Origin: an uncultured Lachnospiraceae bacterium
GTDB taxonomy: Bacteria > Bacillota > Clostridia > Lachnospirales > Lachnospiraceae
NCBI GenBank assembly: GCA_910588955.1
Contig: CAJURQ010000002.1
Span: 31,461-75,657 of the forward strand
DNA length: 44,197 nucleotides
Direction of reading: 5' to 3'
Below the pieces are notes generated by a model. It ran no database searches, was not told the origin of the DNA, and saw only the letters and a program-made list of their open reading frames with translations. The position numbers and the translations under genes are program-made. This document shows positions 33,031 through 41,720 of this stretch, one piece after another (the first letter of the stretch is position 1; the number at the start of each line of letters is the position of its first letter).

Positions 33031-35174
33031 CAGTTAAACAATCCCCTTTTCTGCAAATGTTTCATCGTTTCCGACGGCATCGCGGTCACCTCCATGACCG
33101 CCTCAAGATGGTTTTCCTCCTCGGAGGACAGCCCCCAGAGGGACAACGTGATATTCGGATCATCCGTGGGAAAAGCGTAAGTGTCCTCCCCGATCTTAAA
33201 CCCGTTCATCTGAATCTGTTTCCCCTTCAGCGGAATCTCCGCACCGTTCCAGCCAATCCGCTTAATGTAAATCACACAGGCATGGTTTCCGGGATCGATC
33301 CGCACCGCGCTCCTTCCTCTCGCAATCCGCACGGAAAGCTCCACCGTACCCTCCCCGGTACGCAGAACCTGTTCCCCGTCCTCCTCCGGAAAGAAGGACT
33401 GCTCCTCAAGAAACCCCTTCCCCGTATCTTCATAAATCTGTATGCGGTTGTCCGAGGATTTATTTCTCAACCCCTCGCAGAAATCTGCCAGCGTGTAAAC
33501 GGACTGATCGATCGCCTCCCTGATCTCCGCCATGGAAAGCCGTTTCCCCGTCACGTATTTCTGAAACTTCATCTCCTGCCTGCGGTACTGTTCCGCCTCC
33601 GCCGGACCGATTTCTAATTTGTTCATTATTAAATCAGGGTTTAATCCATTCCTTTTCTCGTCCTCAAGCAGATAACAATAGAGCGCGCGGAACGCAATCT
33701 CCTTCGTCTCTATGGTCTTGTCAAACGTCCATTCGCAGTCGATCAGCCCCCATTTTTCCTCATTTAAATAGCGGTCGATATTATTTGTTTGATTTTTTGC
33801 GCCTTTTTCATCACGCATGTTACTTCCTTGTGGAATCAACAAATTCGCAAAAATGAGATCGTAATCCGCGATCTCTTTCTCCTCCCCCCACGAGATTCGT
33901 TTCAGGTACTCGTCGAACAGACGATGAAAGCCTTCCAGATCATTTTTCTCCAGCCGCTTATCCAGAATTTCTTCCAGCGTCTTTCCTTCCAAAAATTTAA
34001 TCGTGATATAAGGCGTACCGTCCGGCGACTTTTCCAGCTTGCACTCATTGACCTCAAGAAGGCTCCCCGCATACCGCTCAGACAGCTTTTCACATGCCGA
34101 AACCGTGGCTTCTATATGTTTCCACGCTCCTTTTGATAACGGATGTTTCTCTATTTTTCTGCCAAATCCGGTGCTTCTCTGCAGGGTTTTGATCTGAAAT
34201 TCTTCCTTTCTGTCGTTGGAATACTTCACATACTCTTCCGACAGCGCCGGTCCCAGCAGAAACATGTAGGAATTAGAGAAGAGCGGGAACTGGTTTTCCT
34301 TCAGGATTGTATCGAAAACCCTCTTTTCGTCAAAGAGCTGTATTCTGTCACGGTCAAAATTACGCATGTTATTTGACAATTCTCCCCGCTTCGGAAGCCT
34401 TCTGTCGGAGTAAAGGGTCGTCATAAACTTATAGTCCGGATAGGGGTAGTACATCTGCGTCTCCGAAAATCCGCAGCGCTTTGCGATTGCAAGCAGACCG
34501 TCCCTCGTGAATGTCCGCACCACGCCGCCCTCCGGGTAATCCTCAATACCGCTAAAATACGTGCCCAGATGGTCTTCCCTGCAGCCCGCCCAATACTTTA
34601 ATCCAAATTTGTTTTCTATGGCGATGACGATATGCCCACTCGGTTTCAAATGCTTCTTGATAATCCGAAGGAAATCGTCATAGGGCGTCTCAGAACCGAT
34701 ATACGCCTGTGCGTACTCAAAGACGCCGATCAGACAGATATAATCGTAGTCCTCCGGCAGATCCGGCTCCACATCCTGAAAATTTCCCACATGGATCGTC
34801 ACGTTGTCCGCCTCCATATGCCGGTAGGCGTTGATCATGCTGCGCTTTTTGGAGAGTTCCACGCAGGTCACTTCCCCGGCGCGCCTCGACAGCGCCCCCG
34901 TGATCGCGCCGCAGCCTGAACCGACCTCAAGCACCTTCATGGCGCGGCTGATTGGCAGCCACTCCACAATATTCTCCCTGAGCGGAGAAAGATGATACAG
35001 AATTTCCCAGCTCTTTCTCTCTTCAATAATCTTTTGGTACTCCACCGCCGCGCAGTCCCTTGCAATCGCGAGAAGCTCGTCCTCAATCTCCCCGTCGCAG
35101 TACAGGTCTTCCCCGGGGTAGTGAGTCAAATCCAGTTTTATTTTTCCAATTTCTTCTATCATACTATCTGACAT
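33030..35174 (-). CDS. Methyltransferase/kinase-like fusion, candidate chain-capping enzyme
   Basis: This 714-residue cytoplasmic protein starts with a class I SAM methyltransferase (motif I LEVGSGCGAITG at 82-93; CVELSKKR; YDYICLIGVFEYA). From about 300 it continues into a kinase-like region with a lysine-bearing strand (YITIKFLEGKTLEEIL, 389-404), a catalytic-loop-like YDLIFANLL (D439, N444) and a metal-binding-like LIDCEW (D479), as in small-molecule kinases. A helical part and a beta-sandwich-like C-terminus (about 600-700) follow. Domain order matches WbdD, the methyltransferase-kinase that caps E. coli O9a chains. The flanking ABC transporter fits that logic. The start follows AAGGA; an ATG eight codons upstream is weaker. 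The capping role is an inference. Confidence 0.85.
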   Translation of the reverse strand: MSDSMIEEIGKIKLDLTHYPGEDLYCDGEIEDELLAIARDCAAVEYQKIIEERKSWEILYHLSPLRENIVEWLPISRAMKVLEVGSGCGAITGALSRRAGEVTCVELSKKRSMINAYRHMEADNVTIHVGNFQDVEPDLPEDYDYICLIGVFEYAQAYIGSETPYDDFLRIIKKHLKPSGHIVIAIENKFGLKYWAGCREDHLGTYFSGIEDYPEGGVVRTFTRDGLLAIAKRCGFSETQMYYPYPDYKFMTTLYSDRRLPKRGELSNNMRNFDRDRIQLFDEKRVFDTILKENQFPLFSNSYMFLLGPALSEEYVKYSNDRKEEFQIKTLQRSTGFGRKIEKHPLSKGAWKHIEATVSACEKLSERYAGSLLEVNECKLEKSPDGTPYITIKFLEGKTLEEILDKRLEKNDLEGFHRLFDEYLKRISWGEEKEIADYDLIFANLLIPQGSNMRDEKGAKNQTNNIDRYLNEEKWGLIDCEWTFDKTIETKEIAFRALYCYLLEDEKRNGLNPDLIMNKLEIGPAEAEQYRRQEMKFQKYVTGKRLSMAEIREAIDQSVYTLADFCEGLRNKSSDNRIQIYEDTGKGFLEEQSFFPEEDGEQVLRTGEGTVELSVRIARGRSAVRIDPGNHACVIYIKRIGWNGAEIPLKGKQIQMNGFKIGEDTYAFPTDDPNITLSLWGLSSEEENHLEAVMEVTAMPSETMKHLQKRGLFN

Positions 35175-35246
35175 TCTTCGTTCCTTCCCGGTTCGCATCT
35201 TTCATAGTACATCTGTCTGCCAAGCGTCCACCTTTTATATCGCCTG

Positions 35247-36551
35247 TTATTTAACGATAACCTTCGAGTTCATATCATAAAACCCGACCGTATCCTTATC
35301 CGAAATCACCGTCACATTCAGCACGTCATAAAGCCTGTGGTACACCGTGAAGTCGTCCTCCTCATATCCTGTCACACCAAGAGAAAGGAGGTAGTCGCCG
35401 CCCTGCAGGTTCATATCCTGTGTAAAGGTGATCTCCTTCGTCTCCCCCGCCTCCACAGACTCTAAAAAAGCCTTCTCAAACATCGTATTGGTGCCCGTTA
35501 TCTCCGTGCCGCGCACGTTTTTGATCGTAAATGCGAAAATTGGCGCGGCAATCCTCTCCGTCATCTCTACGTGCATGTGGATGGTGAATGAACTCCCCTT
35601 CAAAATGGTGGAAGTTTTCGTTCCCTTCTCGTCCGTAATATAGTATTCCGTAATCTGTGCCTTTTTAGAACCGTACTCCAGAAGATCGGGGTTTTCGGCA
35701 ATGCCTGCCTTTTCCCCGCCGCCTATCTTGCTGCCGTCCACACCTTTCGCCGCCATCGCGCGAAGCTGCTCATCATCCAACAGACGTTCTCCTTCCGACT
35801 CCGGCGGTGTATACTGCCCAACAAGCACCTGCTTGTAGGTGTCTATCATCTGCTTCGGCATGCCTTCTCCCAGCTTAATGCCCTGATTTAAGAGCACCAC
35901 ACGGTCACAGTATTTGCTGATACTGCTCAAATCGTGGCTGACGAACACGATCGTCTTGCCCATCTCCTTAAACTCTTCAAACTTATGGTAACATTTTGCC
36001 TGAAAAAAGACATCGCCCACCGAGAGCGCCTCATCCACAATGAGGATCTCCGGGTCGATATTGATCGCGACCGCAAATGCCAACCGCACAAACATGCCAC
36101 TAGAATAGGTTTTCGCCGGCTGATACACATAATCCCCGATATCCGCAAAGGCGAGAATCTCATCCAGTTTCTGGTCGATCTCCTTCTTGGAAAAGCCGAT
36201 CATCGTGCCGTTCAGATAAATGTTTTCAATACCGTTGTATTCCATATTGAAACCGGCGCCCAGCTCCAACAGCGCGGAGATGCGCCCGTTGACCTCCACC
36301 TCGCCCGCTGTCTGTGAAAGAACACCTGTTATTATTTTCAGGATCGTGGACTTTCCCGAACCGTTGGTTCCGATAATCCCCACGCATTCCCCCTGTCTTA
36401 TGGTCATATTGACACCCTTCAGGGCGCGGTGCTCCGTATGGTGCTTTCCCCGCCCGATGTGCAGCGCCTCCTTGAGCCGATCCGAGGGCTTGTCGTAGAG
36501 CTTATACACTTTTTCGAGGTCTGTGACCCTGATCGCGATATCATTATCCAT
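35247..36551 (-). CDS. Polysaccharide ABC exporter ATPase with C-terminal cargo-binding-like domain (Wzt type)
   Basis: This 434-residue protein powers export of a finished lipid-linked polysaccharide. Walker A is GTNGSGKST (61-69), the signature YSSGMFVRLAFAVA (149-162), Walker B ILIVDEALSVGD (169-180) and the H-loop FVSHD. The N-terminal HRALKGVNM and the insertion typical of TagH/RfbB ATPases are present. Residues about 295-434 form a beta-rich extension (ITEYYITDEKG...FAFTIKNVRGTEITGTNT...LLSLGVTGYEEDD) like the Wzt C-terminal domain, which in O9a-type systems binds the capped chain end. The permease gene lies directly upstream and the methyltransferase/kinase-like gene directly downstream. 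What it recognises here is inferred. Confidence 0.94.
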   Translation of the reverse strand: MDNDIAIRVTDLEKVYKLYDKPSDRLKEALHIGRGKHHTEHRALKGVNMTIRQGECVGIIGTNGSGKSTILKIITGVLSQTAGEVEVNGRISALLELGAGFNMEYNGIENIYLNGTMIGFSKKEIDQKLDEILAFADIGDYVYQPAKTYSSGMFVRLAFAVAINIDPEILIVDEALSVGDVFFQAKCYHKFEEFKEMGKTIVFVSHDLSSISKYCDRVVLLNQGIKLGEGMPKQMIDTYKQVLVGQYTPPESEGERLLDDEQLRAMAAKGVDGSKIGGGEKAGIAENPDLLEYGSKKAQITEYYITDEKGTKTSTILKGSSFTIHMHVEMTERIAAPIFAFTIKNVRGTEITGTNTMFEKAFLESVEAGETKEITFTQDMNLQGGDYLLSLGVTGYEEDDFTVYHRLYDVLNVTVISDKDTVGFYDMNSKVIVK

Positions 36552-36605
36552 AACTCATTTCCTATTCTACCACTATCATTATAAAAGCCCGTATCACTAT
36601 ACACT

Positions 36606-37640
36606 TTATAATACGTCTGCGAAATGACTTCGCAGCCGTCTAAAGACCAGCGTCCCGATACAGAACATACTGATCGTGAAGATCCAGAAATACGTGGACG
36701 AATAAAAGTGCTCCCAAAACCATTCTTCCTCAAAAATCGCGCTCCGGTAGCCGTTTACGATATAGACGAGCGGATTCAGCTTGAAAAGAGTCTTCATATT
36801 GTCGCTTGGCAGCATCTTAATATTCCACATGATGGGGGTCGCCCACATGCCGATCTGGAGCGCAATGCTGATCACCTGCTGCAAGTCCCTGATAAAGACG
36901 ACCAGCGCGCTTGTCAGATAACTCAGCGCCAGCACAAAGAATACAAGACACAGACTGTAATAGAGAAGCTGCACAGTGTAGATGGTGGGCGTATAGCCGT
37001 AGCACACCGCCACCAGCAACAGGATCCCCACAAAAAACAGGTGGATAAAGGTAGCCGCAATCACCTTGATAATCGGCAGAATACTGATATTAAACACGAC
37101 CTTCTTCACCAGATAGGTGTACTCCACAAGCGCCATCGTCCCCTGTGAGATCGCCTCCGAAAAATAGAACCACGGCACAAGTCCAGCCATCAGATACAGT
37201 ACATAGGGCGGCTCCACGCCGTCCGCCGCCACAAACGCCACCCTCGCCTGAAATACTTTGTCAAACACTATCCAGTACATCAGCACCGTCACCACAGGCT
37301 GCGCCAGCGCCCACACAATTCCCAGATAGGAGCCAGCGTAACGCTTCTTAAAATCATTTTTCGCCAATTTCCAGATCAATCCCCTGCTCTGGAAAAGCTC
37401 TACCGGAATAGTCACGATCCTGTCGTAATAGATCGTAAATATCGTACAGGTAAAGGTAATCAGCACACAGCCGCTGACCTTCTTCATCCGCTCCGTCACC
37501 TGATCTGCCAACGGATTGTGATGCAGAATCAGCACGGACGCCAAAAGCAGACCAAGCCCCCAGAATATTGCTATCGCTGCGGACTTAGGAAACACTTTCT
37601 TCCCTGTGAAATTTTTCTCTACCTGTTTGTGTTTATTCAT
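36606..37640 (-). CDS. Polysaccharide ABC exporter permease (Wzm/TagG type)
   Basis: This 344-residue membrane protein forms the channel half of the exporter. The core (about 81-344) matches ABC-2 polysaccharide permeases: LIWKLAKNDFKKRYAGS, LGIVWALAQPVVTVLMYWIVF, GLVPWFYFSEAI, WATPIMWN and LNPLVYIVNGYR. About six membrane helices are evident there. An extra N-terminal segment of about 80 residues carries two more hydrophobic helices (about 20-40 and 55-72) not found in the usual 260-residue permeases. The upstream region contains two overlapping, mutually exclusive hairpins and a stem element. The ATPase gene follows after about 50 nt. Confidence 0.94.
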   Translation of the reverse strand: MNKHKQVEKNFTGKKVFPKSAAIAIFWGLGLLLASVLILHHNPLADQVTERMKKVSGCVLITFTCTIFTIYYDRIVTIPVELFQSRGLIWKLAKNDFKKRYAGSYLGIVWALAQPVVTVLMYWIVFDKVFQARVAFVAADGVEPPYVLYLMAGLVPWFYFSEAISQGTMALVEYTYLVKKVVFNISILPIIKVIAATFIHLFFVGILLLVAVCYGYTPTIYTVQLLYYSLCLVFFVLALSYLTSALVVFIRDLQQVISIALQIGMWATPIMWNIKMLPSDNMKTLFKLNPLVYIVNGYRSAIFEEEWFWEHFYSSTYFWIFTISMFCIGTLVFRRLRSHFADVL

Positions 37641-37654
37641 ATTATTTTTCTTAA

Positions 37655-37681
37655 CCTACGGAGAATGCCGTAGGCATTCTC
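37655..37681 (-). promoter_or_regulatory. Two overlapping alternative hairpins before the permease gene
   Basis: CCTACGG/CCGTAGG (7 bp, 37655-37674) and GAGAATGCC/GGCATTCTC (9 bp, 37661-37681) share bases, so only one can form at a time. They lie 15-41 nt upstream of the permease ATG. This geometry suits a regulatory switch, but it may also be a chance product of the adjacent repeat element. Confidence 0.45.
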
Positions 37682-37683
37682 TT

Positions 37684-37750
37684 GTGCAAGATTATAGTAA
37701 TTCTTAGCGAAGCAGCCTTTGCTGCTAAGCTTTAGAATTACTTCTTGCAC
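37684..37750 (-). repeat. Hairpin element A overlapping the rfbC 3' end
   Basis: The outer stem pairs GTGCAAGA with TCTTGCAC and AGTAATTCT with AGAATTACT, perfect except for a 4-nt bulge (TTAT) after the eighth pair. The interior holds AGCAGC-CTTT-GCTGCT. On the minus strand the core CAGCAAAGGCTGCTTCGC matches element B at 8753. The element encodes the last eight codons and stop of rfbC, so it has replaced or been added to that gene's end. Confidence 0.75.
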
Positions 37751-38297
37751 GGGTGAACGCGGACAATCCCTCCCACTTCTTATCCTTGTCGGACATAACA
37801 AGTTCCATTCCCTCGGGAATCCTCCAGTCGATCCCGATCTCGGGGTCGCTCCACAGGATGCCGCCCTCGTCGTTTGGGTGATAAAAGTCCGTGCACTTGT
37901 AGGAAAATTCCGCATAGTCCGACAGCACCAGAAAGCCGTGGGCAAAATTTTTCGGAATGAAAAACTGTTTCTTATTTTCTGCGGAGAGGTTGACGCCGTA
38001 CCACTTGCCGTAAGTCGCCGAGCCGGGACGCAGATCCACCGCCACGTCAAAGACCTCCCCCGCGAGCACGCGCACCAGCTTGTCCTGCGGATAGTTAATC
38101 TGGAAGTGCAGTCCCCGGAGCACGCCTTTCACAGACGAAGACTGGTTATCCTGCACAAAAACCTGATCGATCCCCGCCGCCTTGTAATCCTCATAGTGAT
38201 AGGTCTCCATAAAATAGCCCCTGTTATCCCCAAACACCGCCGGGGTAATTACCTTCAAACCCTCAATTTCACAAGTCTCCACCGTTATCTTTCCCAT
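37725..38297 (-). CDS. rfbC: dTDP-4-dehydrorhamnose 3,5-epimerase
   Basis: RfbC epimerises dTDP-4-keto-6-deoxyglucose at C3 and C5, the third step to dTDP-L-rhamnose. The 190-residue cupin protein shows GDNRGYFMET, QDNQSSSVKGVLRGLHFQ with catalytic H64, the VFDVAVDLRPGSATYGKW strand and FIPKNFAHGFLVLSD. The start chosen follows AGAGGAACG; an ATG ten codons upstream overlaps the previous gene. The last eight residues (RARSNSKA) come from the repeat element at 37684-37750 rather than from a conserved C-terminus. It lies between the GH25 gene and the ABC exporter in one operon. Confidence 0.95.
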   Translation of the reverse strand: MGKITVETCEIEGLKVITPAVFGDNRGYFMETYHYEDYKAAGIDQVFVQDNQSSSVKGVLRGLHFQINYPQDKLVRVLAGEVFDVAVDLRPGSATYGKWYGVNLSAENKKQFFIPKNFAHGFLVLSDYAEFSYKCTDFYHPNDEGGILWSDPEIGIDWRIPEGMELVMSDKDKKWEGLSAFTRARSNSKA

Positions 38298-38316
38298 CGT
38301 TCCTCTTCCTTTCCTT

Positions 38317-39669
38317 CTAATCTTCACCCGTAGGTACGTTTCCCGTATCCCCGTTTACCACGCCGGAATACCCTGCCGCACTTTTGGCGTGATTGATCGA
38401 AGTATCTATATTCATATAGCACAGATTCAGATCTACATTCGTGGAAATGCCGTCCACCGTTCCCTTCGAGGTGTACTGCCACATATGATAATAGTAATCG
38501 TCGTAAGTGGGCACATCCGCGTACTCCGCAAGCCAGATTCTATAATCTGACAGCTTTGTCATATCTATTCTGTCTCGCAGCCAGTTGCGGGATGCATATA
38601 CGCCCGTCTCATAGCCTGCCGCCTCCATGGTCTGCAAAAACGCCCTGTGCGCCTTCGTTCTATCGTCGTTGTCCAGCCCGTCGGCACGTCCCCTGCCTCC
38701 GGCGCTCTCGCTGTCGAGAAACACGGGATAGTCCACATCATAGTCCTCAATCAGCCGTATCACCATGGACGCCTCCTCCACAGCCTCCACTTCATCCAGC
38801 GCCTGCGTGAAGAAATAGACACCTACGGGAATGCCAGCCGAGATGGCTCCCTCTATGTTCTCTTTATATCTGGGATCAATGACCAGCGCGCCCGTCGTCG
38901 CGCCCCGGTATCCGCAGCGGATAATGGCAAACTCAATGCCCGCATCCTTCACCGCTTCCCAGTCGATTTCCTGATTCCACTTGGACACGTCGATACCGAG
39001 CTTTGCGCTGCCGTTGTCAAACTGCAGTTCCATGTTCTCTGTGCCGTCCGCGTCCTCCTCGGCGCCGTTGACCGCTTTATCCTCCTTGGCGGGATCAATA
39101 TCGTCCTCCGTCACCATCAGATACTCGATATTGTCGAGCACACGGTACTCAATATCCTGCCGCACCTGTATCGTCGTGATGGTGTTCGGCACACGAAAGC
39201 CGTCTTTTTCATTGAGCGATACACTGTACTCCCCGGATCGCAGACCGTCCACATAGATCACGCCGTCCTTGTCATTGTCGGTATACTCTCCCATGCCCTG
39301 AATCGTGACGGTGAAATCCGCGCCTGTCACCAGACGCCCAACGCTGTCCACCACCATGATCCGCAAATCTTTTGCCACAGAACTCATCATCAGGGACACA
39401 TTCCTGCCGGAGTAGGATTCGATGCTCTTGAACTTCACCTCCGGGTCAAAAAAAGTTTCATCCCTCATAAAAGCAGACAGATCGCCTCCTATCTGTCCAT
39501 CTTCCAGCTCTTCCTCCTGTGCAGGCGTCTCCTCCTGTACCGGCTCTTCCGGGGCAAAGCCGAGCTTGCGCTTCACCGTATCCAAATTCACAATGGCGAT
39601 CACCGCAAACACCGCCAAAAATACGACGATCATGCCGGTCATCGCCCGCCTCATCCGCTTAGAGTCCAT
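38317..39669 (-). CDS. Membrane-anchored GH25 lysozyme-like protein
   Basis: This 450-residue protein has a short basic N-terminus, one membrane helix (about 10-28), an acidic spacer, a transthyretin-like domain (about 85-190, with DNDKDGVIYVDGL) and a GH25 domain (about 225-425). GH25 enzymes cut the MurNAc-GlcNAc bond of peptidoglycan. The catalytic D-x-E is D319/E321 in VFLDSESAGG, with GIDVSKWN and HMWQYTSKG also conserved. Its ATG overlaps the last 11 bases of rfbA and follows AGAGG. It is a paralogue of the larger GH25 protein at the right edge. The context suggests local wall opening or anchoring linked to polysaccharide export. Confidence 0.92.
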   Translation of the reverse strand: MDSKRMRRAMTGMIVVFLAVFAVIAIVNLDTVKRKLGFAPEEPVQEETPAQEEELEDGQIGGDLSAFMRDETFFDPEVKFKSIESYSGRNVSLMMSSVAKDLRIMVVDSVGRLVTGADFTVTIQGMGEYTDNDKDGVIYVDGLRSGEYSVSLNEKDGFRVPNTITTIQVRQDIEYRVLDNIEYLMVTEDDIDPAKEDKAVNGAEEDADGTENMELQFDNGSAKLGIDVSKWNQEIDWEAVKDAGIEFAIIRCGYRGATTGALVIDPRYKENIEGAISAGIPVGVYFFTQALDEVEAVEEASMVIRLIEDYDVDYPVFLDSESAGGRGRADGLDNDDRTKAHRAFLQTMEAAGYETGVYASRNWLRDRIDMTKLSDYRIWLAEYADVPTYDDYYYHMWQYTSKGTVDGISTNVDLNLCYMNIDTSINHAKSAAGYSGVVNGDTGNVPTGED

Positions 39670-40528
39670 TTGCAACCTCTACAATATATTGTCCGTAAGC
39701 AGTTTTCATAAGCGGCTCCGCCAGCTTAAGCAGCTGCTCTTTCGTGATAAATCCCCTCCTGTAGGCAATTTCCTCAATACAGGAGATATAAAGCCCCTGC
39801 CGTTTCTGGAACGCCGCCACAAAATCCGCCGCGTCAAGCAGCATGTCATGGCTGCCCGTGTCAAGCCATGCAAAACCTCGCCCAAGAGTTTCCACACGCA
39901 GCGTCCCCCTTTGCAGGTATTCATTGTTAATGCTTGTAATCTCTATCTCACCTCTGGCGGAGGGTTTTACGTTCCTCGCAATCTCCACCACGTCGTTGTC
40001 ATAAAAATACAGCCCCGGCACCGCGTAATTACTCTTCGGATGCTCCGGCTTCTCCTCTATGGAGAGCGCCATGCCGTTCTCGTCGAACTCCACCACGCCA
40101 TACTCCCTCGGATCCCGCACGTAATAGCCGAATATGGTCGCGCCGCTCTCTCTCGCCGCCACCTCTTTTAACACCTTGGAAAAGCTCTGTCCGTAGAAAA
40201 TATTATCGCCCAGAATCAGAGCCACACTGTCAGTCCCGATAAAATCCGCCCCGATAATAAACGCATCCGCAAGCCCTCTCGGCTGTTCCTGCACCGCATA
40301 TTCCATGCGGAGCCCGAGCTGCTCTCCCGTGCCGAACAGCTCCCGGAAAACCGGAAGATCCCTGGGAGTGGAGATAATCAGTATCTCCCTGATTCCAGCC
40401 AGCATCAGGATGGATAACGGATAATAAATCATCGGTTTGTCGTATACCGGCATAATCTGCTTGGAAATCGCCTTGGTCAGCGGATAGAGTCTGGTGCCCG
40501 AACCGCCCGCTAAAATAATTCCTTTCAT
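39659..40528 (-). CDS. rfbA: Glucose-1-phosphate thymidylyltransferase
   Basis: RfbA joins glucose-1-phosphate and dTTP to give dTDP-glucose, the entry to dTDP-rhamnose. The 289-residue length is canonical. The nucleotide-binding motif GGSGTRLYPLT opens the protein. PVYDKPMIYYPLS, LGDNIFYGQ, KPSARGEIEITSINN and RGFAWLDTGSHD follow as in the family. AAAGGAG precedes the ATG. It follows rfbB by 62 nt and overlaps the GH25 gene by 11 bases. Its substrate would come from the phosphoglucomutase encoded further along. Confidence 0.97.
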   Translation of the reverse strand: MKGIILAGGSGTRLYPLTKAISKQIMPVYDKPMIYYPLSILMLAGIREILIISTPRDLPVFRELFGTGEQLGLRMEYAVQEQPRGLADAFIIGADFIGTDSVALILGDNIFYGQSFSKVLKEVAARESGATIFGYYVRDPREYGVVEFDENGMALSIEEKPEHPKSNYAVPGLYFYDNDVVEIARNVKPSARGEIEITSINNEYLQRGTLRVETLGRGFAWLDTGSHDMLLDAADFVAAFQKRQGLYISCIEEIAYRRGFITKEQLLKLAEPLMKTAYGQYIVEVANGL

Positions 40529-40590
40529 CGCCTTTTTCTCCTTTAACGATCCATTTTATCACAGTTCCGGCGTTTGATGCAACTGCCGCA

Positions 40591-41676
40591 TCACTGCTTT
40601 GCCTGATACATCTCCTCGTAATACTTCTGATAATCGCCGCTCGTCACGTTCTTCATCCAGTCCTCATGGGCGAAATACCACTCGATCGTGCGGCGGATAC
40701 CGTCCTTAAACATAGTCTCCGGCTCCCAGCCGATCTCCTCGCGAATCTTGTCCGGCGCGATGGCATAACGCCTGTCATGCCCCTTGCGGTCCTCCACGTA
40801 GGTGATCAGATCTTCCGTCAGATGCGCCCTTCTCTCATCCGTCTCCGGAAGCATGTCCCGAAGCGTCTCTATGATAATCTTCACGATCTCGATATTCTGC
40901 TTTTCGTTGTGACCCCCTACATTGTAGGTCTCAAAGAGACGTCCCTTCTCCTGCACCATGTCGATTGCCTTGGCGTGATCCTCCACGTAAAGCCAGTCGC
41001 GCACGTTTTTCCCGTCCCCGTAAACCGGCAGTTTCTTGCCCTGCAGCGCATTGTTTATGATAAGGGGAATCAGTTTCTCCGGAAACTGGTACGGTCCGTA
41101 ATTGTTGGAGCAGTTCGTAATGTTCGCCGGGAAATGATAGGTATCCATATATGCCTTCACGAGCATATCCGATCCCGCTTTGCTGGCGGAATAGGGGCTG
41201 TGCGGCGCATAGGGTGTGGTCTCGTAGAAATACCCGCCGTCATCGTCGAGAGACCCGTACACCTCGTCGGTGGACACGTGCAGGAACCGCTTACCCTCCT
41301 TAAAAGTGCCGTCCGGCAGCTCCCACGCCGCCTTCGCGCAGTTTAGCATCACCGCCGTGCCGTACACGTTGGTCTGCACGAACACCTCCGGGTTTTTGAT
41401 GCTTCTGTCCACATGGCTCTCCGCCGCGAAATGGACAACCCTGTCGATGTCGTTTTCGGCAAACACTTTTTCTATAGCTGCCTTGTCGCAGATATCCGCC
41501 TTGACGAAGGTGTAGTTATCCCGCTTCTCCACCTCTTTCAAATTTTCCGGATTGCCCGCGTAGGTCAGCGCGTCCACATTGATGATGCGGATCGCGTCGC
41601 CGTACTTTTTGAACATATAGTGAATGTAGTTGGAGCCGATAAAGCCCGCGCCTCCCGTAACAAGATAAGTTTTCAT
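40591..41676 (-). CDS. rfbB: dTDP-glucose 4,6-dehydratase
   Basis: RfbB converts dTDP-glucose to dTDP-4-keto-6-deoxyglucose, the second step of dTDP-rhamnose synthesis, using bound NAD. The 361-residue short-chain dehydrogenase has the Rossmann motif GGAGFIGSNYIHY, the active-site STDEVYG and the catalytic YSASK. NCSNNYGPYQFPEKLIP, GDGKNVRDWLYVEDHA and the final RRTIEWY are all conserved. AAGGAGG precedes the ATG. It lies just downstream of the large GH25 gene and upstream of rfbA in the same operon. Confidence 0.97.
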   Translation of the reverse strand: MKTYLVTGGAGFIGSNYIHYMFKKYGDAIRIINVDALTYAGNPENLKEVEKRDNYTFVKADICDKAAIEKVFAENDIDRVVHFAAESHVDRSIKNPEVFVQTNVYGTAVMLNCAKAAWELPDGTFKEGKRFLHVSTDEVYGSLDDDGGYFYETTPYAPHSPYSASKAGSDMLVKAYMDTYHFPANITNCSNNYGPYQFPEKLIPLIINNALQGKKLPVYGDGKNVRDWLYVEDHAKAIDMVQEKGRLFETYNVGGHNEKQNIEIVKIIIETLRDMLPETDERRAHLTEDLITYVEDRKGHDRRYAIAPDKIREEIGWEPETMFKDGIRRTIEWYFAHEDWMKNVTSGDYQKYYEEMYQAKQ

Positions 41677-41720
41677 TGTCTCGCCCTTCCTCCTTATCGC
41701 TTATAAGCATTGGTTTATTG

